The position numbers were made by a program, and so were the translations under genes. A stretch of 11,785 bases of DNA from Thermus sp. JCM 17653 (GTDB taxonomy: Bacteria > Deinococcota > Deinococci > Deinococcales > Thermaceae). Shown one piece after another: positions 8,411 to 11,785 of the stretch. The stretch is from assembly GCA_001311585.1 (NCBI GenBank), contig BBBN01000026.1:1-11785 (forward strand), written 5' to 3'. The notes beneath the pieces were generated by a model. The model ran no database searches, was not told the DNA's origin, and saw nothing but the letters and a program-made list of their open reading frames with translations. Within the stretch, counting starts at the first letter, position 1; each line of letters opens with the position of its first letter.

Positions 8411-9379
8411 ATGGGGTGCGCCGAGCTGGCCTGGGCCTTGGCGGAGGCCAGGACCCGGGAGGAGGTGGTGCGGAAGGCCCTCCGCCTACTGGAGGAGAAG
8501 GGGGTCATCCGCTGCGGGGAGGCCTATTGGGTGGGGGAGGACCTTCGCCTCTTCCAGATGCAAGCCTGCCGCGCCGCCTGTCCCCTGGTGGAGCGCTCGC
8601 GGCACCTGGCCGAGGCTGCGGCCAGGGTGGGAAATCCCGTGGTGGAGGACACCCTTCTGGCCCTCCCCGTATCCCCCCCTGGAGGAAAGCCCCTGGCCAT
8701 CCTGGTCCTGAGCCTCGAGGCGGGGCAGAAGCCCCCTGAAGCCTTGGGAGCCCTCCTCCTCCTCGCCCTCAAGCGGACGGGCCTGAGCCAGGCAGCCAGG
8801 CTCCTCCGGGCCCAGGAGGAGGAGCGCCGCCGGGTGGGCCGGGAGCTTCACGACGGGGTGGGAAGCCTCCTCACCGCTGCCCTCCTCACCCTAAAGGTGG
8901 CCGAGCGGCACCCAGCGAGGCTCGCCGAGGCCCGGGAACGAGTAGCGGAGGCCTTGGAGGAGGTGCGGCGGCTTTCCCGGGAGCTAAGGCTTCCCCTTTT
9001 GGACGACTTGGGCCTTCAGGAGGCCCTCCAGCGCTACCTGGAGGAATACCGGAAAAACGGTCTGGAGGTGGAGGCCCGCCTGGAGGTGCCCCCTCTTCCC
9101 AAGGACAAGGAGGTGGCCCTCTTCCGCGTGGTGCAGGAAGCCCTCACCAATGCGCTGCGCCACGCCCGGGCCCGGAAGGTGCGGGTGGCCCTCTGGGCCG
9201 AGGGGGACCGCCTCTTTGGCCTGGTGGAGGACGACGGAGAGGGCTTTGACCCGGAGAAGACCCCGCCCTCGGTGGGCCTTCTGGGCATGCACGAGCGGGT
9301 CCAGGGCCTGGGGGGAAGCCTCCACCTCCGCTCGGCCCCCGGGGAGGGAACCCGGGTGGAGTTCGGGGTGCCGCTGTGA
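8411..9379 (+). CDS. Soluble sensor histidine kinase, NarX/NreB type, with N-terminal cysteines
   Basis: A 322-residue HisKA_3-family kinase. It autophosphorylates on His147 (GRELHDGVG, 143-151) and passes phosphate to a NarL-type regulator. The HATPase domain shows QEALTNALRHA (242-252) and DDGEGFD (274-280), then SVGLLGMHERVQGLGG (287-302). No transmembrane segment or signal peptide is seen, so it is cytoplasmic. The N-terminal 130 residues are GAF-like in length and carry four cysteines, at 3, 35, 53 and 57, and no others occur in the protein. These could bind an Fe-S cluster or act as a thiol switch, by analogy with NreB; that is inference. The cognate regulator starts 34 bases downstream. 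The ATG at 8411 follows AGGGGAG with almost no spacing, so the start is moderately certain. Confidence 0.9.
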   Translation: MGCAELAWALAEARTREEVVRKALRLLEEKGVIRCGEAYWVGEDLRLFQMQACRAACPLVERSRHLAEAAARVGNPVVEDTLLALPVSPPGGKPLAILVLSLEAGQKPPEALGALLLLALKRTGLSQAARLLRAQEEERRRVGRELHDGVGSLLTAALLTLKVAERHPARLAEARERVAEALEEVRRLSRELRLPLLDDLGLQEALQRYLEEYRKNGLEVEARLEVPPLPKDKEVALFRVVQEALTNALRHARARKVRVALWAEGDRLFGLVEDDGEGFDPEKTPPSVGLLGMHERVQGLGGSLHLRSAPGEGTRVEFGVPL

Positions 9380-9385
9380 AGCCCT

Positions 9386-9407
9386 CCCCTAGCGCAGGGC
9401 CTAGGGG
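9386..9407 (+). promoter_or_regulatory. Hairpin covering the regulator's Shine-Dalgarno
   Basis: CCCCTAG (9386-9392), an 8-base loop, then CTAGGGG (9401-9407). The right arm contains the AGGGGG that serves as ribosome-binding site for the ATG at 9414. In mRNA this stem would hide the site, so regulator translation may depend on ribosomes finishing the kinase gene. Confidence 0.5.
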
Positions 9408-9413
9408 GCAAGA

Positions 9414-10010
9414 ATGCGGGTCCTGCTGGTAGAAGACCACCACCTGGTGCGCAAGGGGCTCCGGCTCCTCCTGGAGGAGGGGGGGCACCAGGTGGTGGGG
9501 GAGTTCGCCCGGGCGGAGGAGGCCCTAGGCGCCCCTTGGGAGGCCGACCTCGTCCTCCTGGACCTGAACCTGCCGGGGATGGGGGGCCTCGAGGCCCTCC
9601 CCCGCCTGGCCGAGCGGGCCCCGGTCCTGGTGGTCTCCATGCACGACGAGCCCGCCTACGTAGCCCGGGCCTTCCAACTGGGGGCCAAGGGGTACCTTCC
9701 CAAGCACGCCCTGGACCAAGACCTCCTGGAGGCCTTGGACCGGATGGCCAAGGGCCTCCGCTACCTCCACCCAAGCCTCACCCAGGCCCTCCTGGAGGGC
9801 CAGGCTACCCCGGGCCCCGAGGCGCTTTCAGAGCGGGAAAGGGCGGTGGTGGCCCTCCTGGCCCAGGGCCACACCCTCTCCCAGGCAGCGAAGAAGCTCG
9901 GGCTTTCCGTCAAGACCGCCTCCACCTACAAGGCCCGGGCCCTCAACAAACTGGGCCTCATGGACACCCCCGAGCTGGTGCGCTGGGCCCGGGAGCACGG
10001 CCTGGCCTAA
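9414..10010 (+). CDS. Response regulator, NarL/FixJ family
   Basis: A 198-residue two-domain regulator. Receiver domain: acidic pair E7/D8, phospho-acceptor Asp50 (VLLDLNLPGMGG), Ser75 at the switch position (VVSMHD) and Lys97 (GYLPKHA). The C-terminal LuxR-type helix-turn-helix (about 137-192) has LSERERAVVALLAQGHT and SVKTASTYKARALNKLGL, with Thr168-Ala169-Ser170-Thr171 in the recognition helix region where relatives usually read TVxxH. It is paired with the upstream kinase, and the natural target is the psr genes immediately downstream, although that is inferred from position only. No frame break. The ribosome-binding site AGGGGG lies 5 bases before the ATG, inside a hairpin. Confidence 0.94.
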   Translation: MRVLLVEDHHLVRKGLRLLLEEGGHQVVGEFARAEEALGAPWEADLVLLDLNLPGMGGLEALPRLAERAPVLVVSMHDEPAYVARAFQLGAKGYLPKHALDQDLLEALDRMAKGLRYLHPSLTQALLEGQATPGPEALSERERAVVALLAQGHTLSQAAKKLGLSVKTASTYKARALNKLGLMDTPELVRWAREHGLA

Positions 10011-10017
10011 GTGCCCC

Positions 10018-10048
10018 AGAAGGGCCTTCTCCGAGCCCGAGTTCGGGC
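10018..10048. other. Two adjacent palindromes between regulator and torD
   Basis: AGAAGG-G-CCTTCT (10018-10030) and GCCCGA-GT-TCGGGC (10035-10048) lie within 40 bases of the regulator stop. Neither is followed by a T-tract, so they are weak as terminators. They could be operators for a dimeric regulator ahead of the torD-psrA unit. Confidence 0.45.
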
Positions 10049-10119
10049 ATCCCCTCTGGAGCGCTTGGGGACATTTGCCTTAGGAAAACGGACGACACGG
10101 CAAGGGGAAACCTTCCGTC

Positions 10120-10147
10120 TTGTGAAGTAAGGAGCAAGCCCTAGCCT
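10120..10147 (+). promoter_or_regulatory. Possible torD-psrA promoter
   Basis: TTGTGA (10120-10125), a 16-base spacer, then TAGCCT (10142-10147). Start of transcription would be near 10154, just at the Shine-Dalgarno AGGAGGT (10154-10160) before the ATG at 10166, so the leader would be very short. The match is modest, as expected for an activated promoter. Confidence 0.35.
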
Positions 10148-10165
10148 GGGGCCAGGAGGTGCGGC

Positions 10166-10691
10166 ATGGAACTCCTGGGCTGGGTCACGGCAAGCCTCTT
10201 CGCTCCTCCCGGAGAGGCCCTCTGGCGGGAACTCCAAGGAGGGACCCTGGAGGAGGCCCTTTCCGAGCTCAAGGGTAGCCCTATGGCCCTCCCCCGCCCC
10301 CCTTTGGCCGAGCTCCAGGCGGCCTACACCGCCCTCTTCGTGACCAACCCCCAAGGGGTCCCCGCTCCCCCCTACGCCGGTTACGCCGGGACGGGGAGCT
10401 CCTGGGGCCCTCCTACCACCGGCTCCTGGAGCTCTACCGGGAGGGGGGCCTCGAGGTCCAGGAAACCTGGCGGGACCTTCCCGACCACCTCTTTGCCCTG
10501 GGGGAGGCCATGGCCCTCCTGGCCCCTAGGCGCCCCGACCTGGCAAGGAGGCTCGCCCAGGAGTTTCTGGCCCCATGGCTCAAGCGGTTCGGCGAGGCGG
10601 TGAAGGCCCACGATCCCACAGCTTTTACGCCGCCGTGGTGGGGGTTTTAGAGGAGGTCGTCCATGCAAAGACGGGAGTTTCTGAAGCTTAG
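10166..10691 (+). CDS. TorD-family molybdoenzyme chaperone (two apparent deletions)
   Basis: TorD/DmsD-type chaperones bind the Tat leader of a molybdoenzyme and hold it for cofactor insertion before export. The protein is all-helical, with the family segment YTALFVTNPQGVPAPPYAGY (54-73), then LLGPSYHRLLELYREGG and LPDHLFALGEAMALL (105-119). Two bases are missing: a C near 10387 (TACGCCGG for TACGCCCGG) and a C at 10615-10617 (GATCCCAC for GATCCCCAC). Repair gives 175 residues ending at TAG 10689-10691, overlapping the psrA start by 29 bases. The start has a good AGGAGGT. Its position directly ahead of a Tat-targeted molybdoprotein supports PsrA as its client. Uncorrected, it would end at 10648-10650. 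Confidence 0.87.
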
Positions 10692-11785
10692 CGCCCTAGG
10701 AGCAGGAGCCCTGGCCCTCAAGGGAAGCGGTCCCGCCAAGGCGATCCGGACTCCCTGGTACGCCCAGGAGGTGCGGAGCGTCTACCAGATCTGCGAGGGC
10801 TGCTTCTGGCGGTGCGGCATCGTGGCCCACGCGGTGGGCAACCGGGTCTACAAGGTGGAGGGCTACGAGGCCAACCCCAAGAGCCGGGGCAGGCTCTGCC
10901 CCCGGGGCCAGGGCATGCCCCAGACCACCTACGACCCCGACCGCCTGAAGCGCCCCCTCATCCGGGTGGAGGGGAGCCAAAGGGGCGAGGGAAAGTACCG
11001 GGTGGCCACCTGGGAGGAGGCCCTGGACTACGTGGCGAAGAGGATGCTGGAGATCCGGGAAAAGTACGGCCCTGAGGCCGTGGCCTTTTTCGGCCACGGC
11101 ACCGGGGACACCTGGTTTGTGGACTTCCTTCCTGCCGCCTGGGGAAGCCCCAACGCCGCCAAGCCCTCGGTGGCCATATGCACCGCTCCCCGGGAGGTGG
11201 CCTCCCAGTGGGTCTTCGGTCGGCCCATAGGCGGCCACGAACCCGTGGACTGGGAAAACGCCCGCTACATCGTTCTCATCGGCCACCACATCGGGGAGGA
11301 CACCCACAACACCCAGCTCCAGGACTTCGCCTTGGCCCTGAAGCAGGGGGCCAAGCTGGTGGTGGTGGACCCCCGCTTCTCCACCGCCGCCGCCAAGGCC
11401 CACCGTTGGCTTCCCATCAAGCCTGGCACGGACACCGCCCTGCTCCTGGCCTGGATCCACGTCCTCATCTATGAGGGGCTTTACGACCGGGAGTACGTGG
11501 AGAAGTATACCACCGGCTTTGAGGAACTCAAGGCCCACGTGCGGAACTTCACCCCCGAGTGGGCCGAGAAGGAAACGGAGATCCCCGCAAGGGTTATCCG
11601 GGAAGTGGCCCATGAGATGGCCGCCCACAAGCCCCAGGCCGTCCTTCCCCCCGGGCGGCACACCGTCTGGTACGGGGACGACACCTACCGCATGATGGCC
11701 CTCTACTACGTGAACGTCCTCCTGGGCAACTACGGGCGGCCCGGGGGCTTTTACATCGCCCAAAACCCCTACCTGGAGAAGTACC
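10663..11785 (+). CDS. psrA: Polysulfide/thiosulfate reductase catalytic subunit PsrA (3' end outside window)
   Basis: A molybdo-bis(pyranopterin guanine dinucleotide) oxidoreductase of the DMSO reductase family; 374 residues are visible with no frame break. A Tat signal is at the N-terminus (RREFLKLSALGAGALAL, 3-19). The [4Fe-4S] ligands are C44-x2-C47-x3-C51-x27-C79, and Cys173 (AICTAPREVASQWVFG) sits at the molybdenum-ligand position I recall for T. thermophilus PsrA. Cofactor-binding stretches include LIGHHIGEDTHNTQ (about 205-218) and VVVDPRFSTAAAKAHRWLP. The enzyme reduces polysulfide, or possibly thiosulfate or tetrathionate, outside the membrane with electrons from quinol through PsrB and PsrC, which should lie just downstream. 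The ATG has AGGAGGT 5 bases upstream and overlaps torD, implying coupled translation of chaperone and client. Confidence 0.94.
   Translation, partial: MQRREFLKLSALGAGALALKGSGPAKAIRTPWYAQEVRSVYQICEGCFWRCGIVAHAVGNRVYKVEGYEANPKSRGRLCPRGQGMPQTTYDPDRLKRPLIRVEGSQRGEGKYRVATWEEALDYVAKRMLEIREKYGPEAVAFFGHGTGDTWFVDFLPAAWGSPNAAKPSVAICTAPREVASQWVFGRPIGGHEPVDWENARYIVLIGHHIGEDTHNTQLQDFALALKQGAKLVVVDPRFSTAAAKAHRWLPIKPGTDTALLLAWIHVLIYEGLYDREYVEKYTTGFEELKAHVRNFTPEWAEKETEIPARVIREVAHEMAAHKPQAVLPPGRHTVWYGDDTYRMMALYYVNVLLGNYGRPGGFYIAQNPYLEKY

Noticed and set aside
10696..11763. A 355-codon open frame on the minus strand opposite psrA
   Set aside because: The plus strand encodes unmistakable PsrA with its Tat signal, Fe-S ligands and Mo ligand; the antisense frame is a composition artefact.

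Overview
This window is chromosomal DNA from a Thermus species. The GC content and third-position G/C bias are very high, GTG and TTG starts occur, and the translations closely match what I recall of Thermus thermophilus, T. aquaticus and T. flavus proteins: malate dehydrogenase, aspartate kinase with an internal beta-subunit start, RsmC, SigA, the Ndx4-type Nudix hydrolase and PsrA. No insertion sequence, CRISPR array, rRNA, tRNA or prophage is visible. As far as I recall, much of the gene order from ask to psrA resembles T. thermophilus, so most of the region is conserved core.

Layout. 3-449 (+) is the C-terminal end of DNA primase (dnaG). 490-1471 (+) is mdh. It converges on a minus-strand operon: ask (aspartate kinase, 3177-1963, with the in-frame beta subunit from 2447), then a phosphoribosyltransferase (1963-1491) joined by a TGATG overlap. 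A compact divergent promoter region (about 3217-3257) separates ask from rsmC (3266-4409, +). rsmC overlaps rpoD/sigA (4406-5733, +), the housekeeping sigma factor. After a 199-base hairpin-containing gap comes a minus-strand 2H phosphoesterase of the 2'-5' RNA ligase-like type (6450-5933) with a leaderless-type promoter. An uncharacterised plus-strand protein (6596-6937) follows, closed by a strong terminator. Next is a Nudix/ADP-ribose pyrophosphatase gene overlapping ribF (7022-8371).

The last 3.4 kb is a respiratory block: a soluble NarX/NreB-type histidine kinase with an N-terminal cysteine set (8411-9379), a NarL-type response regulator (9414-10010), a TorD-family molybdoenzyme chaperone (10166-10691), and psrA, the catalytic molybdopterin subunit of polysulfide/thiosulfate-type reductase with a Tat signal (10663 to the window edge). 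The likely logic, inferred from order, is that the kinase/regulator pair senses a redox or electron-acceptor cue and controls psr expression, while TorD prepares PsrA for Tat export.

Quality warning. Seven or eight genes are interrupted by small frame breaks, at least 14 in all. Nearly all are loss of one base in short C/G runs. Each repair restores family-typical sequence, and for mdh and ask the exact lengths I recall. Hit genes include rpoD and ask, which are very unlikely to be dead, so I read the breaks as sequencing or assembly errors and annotate each gene across its full extent. I found no clearly novel system. The best leads are the Cys-containing kinase in the psr block, the hairpins and palindromes around the two-component genes, and the hairpin plus T7 tract inside rsmC just ahead of rpoD.
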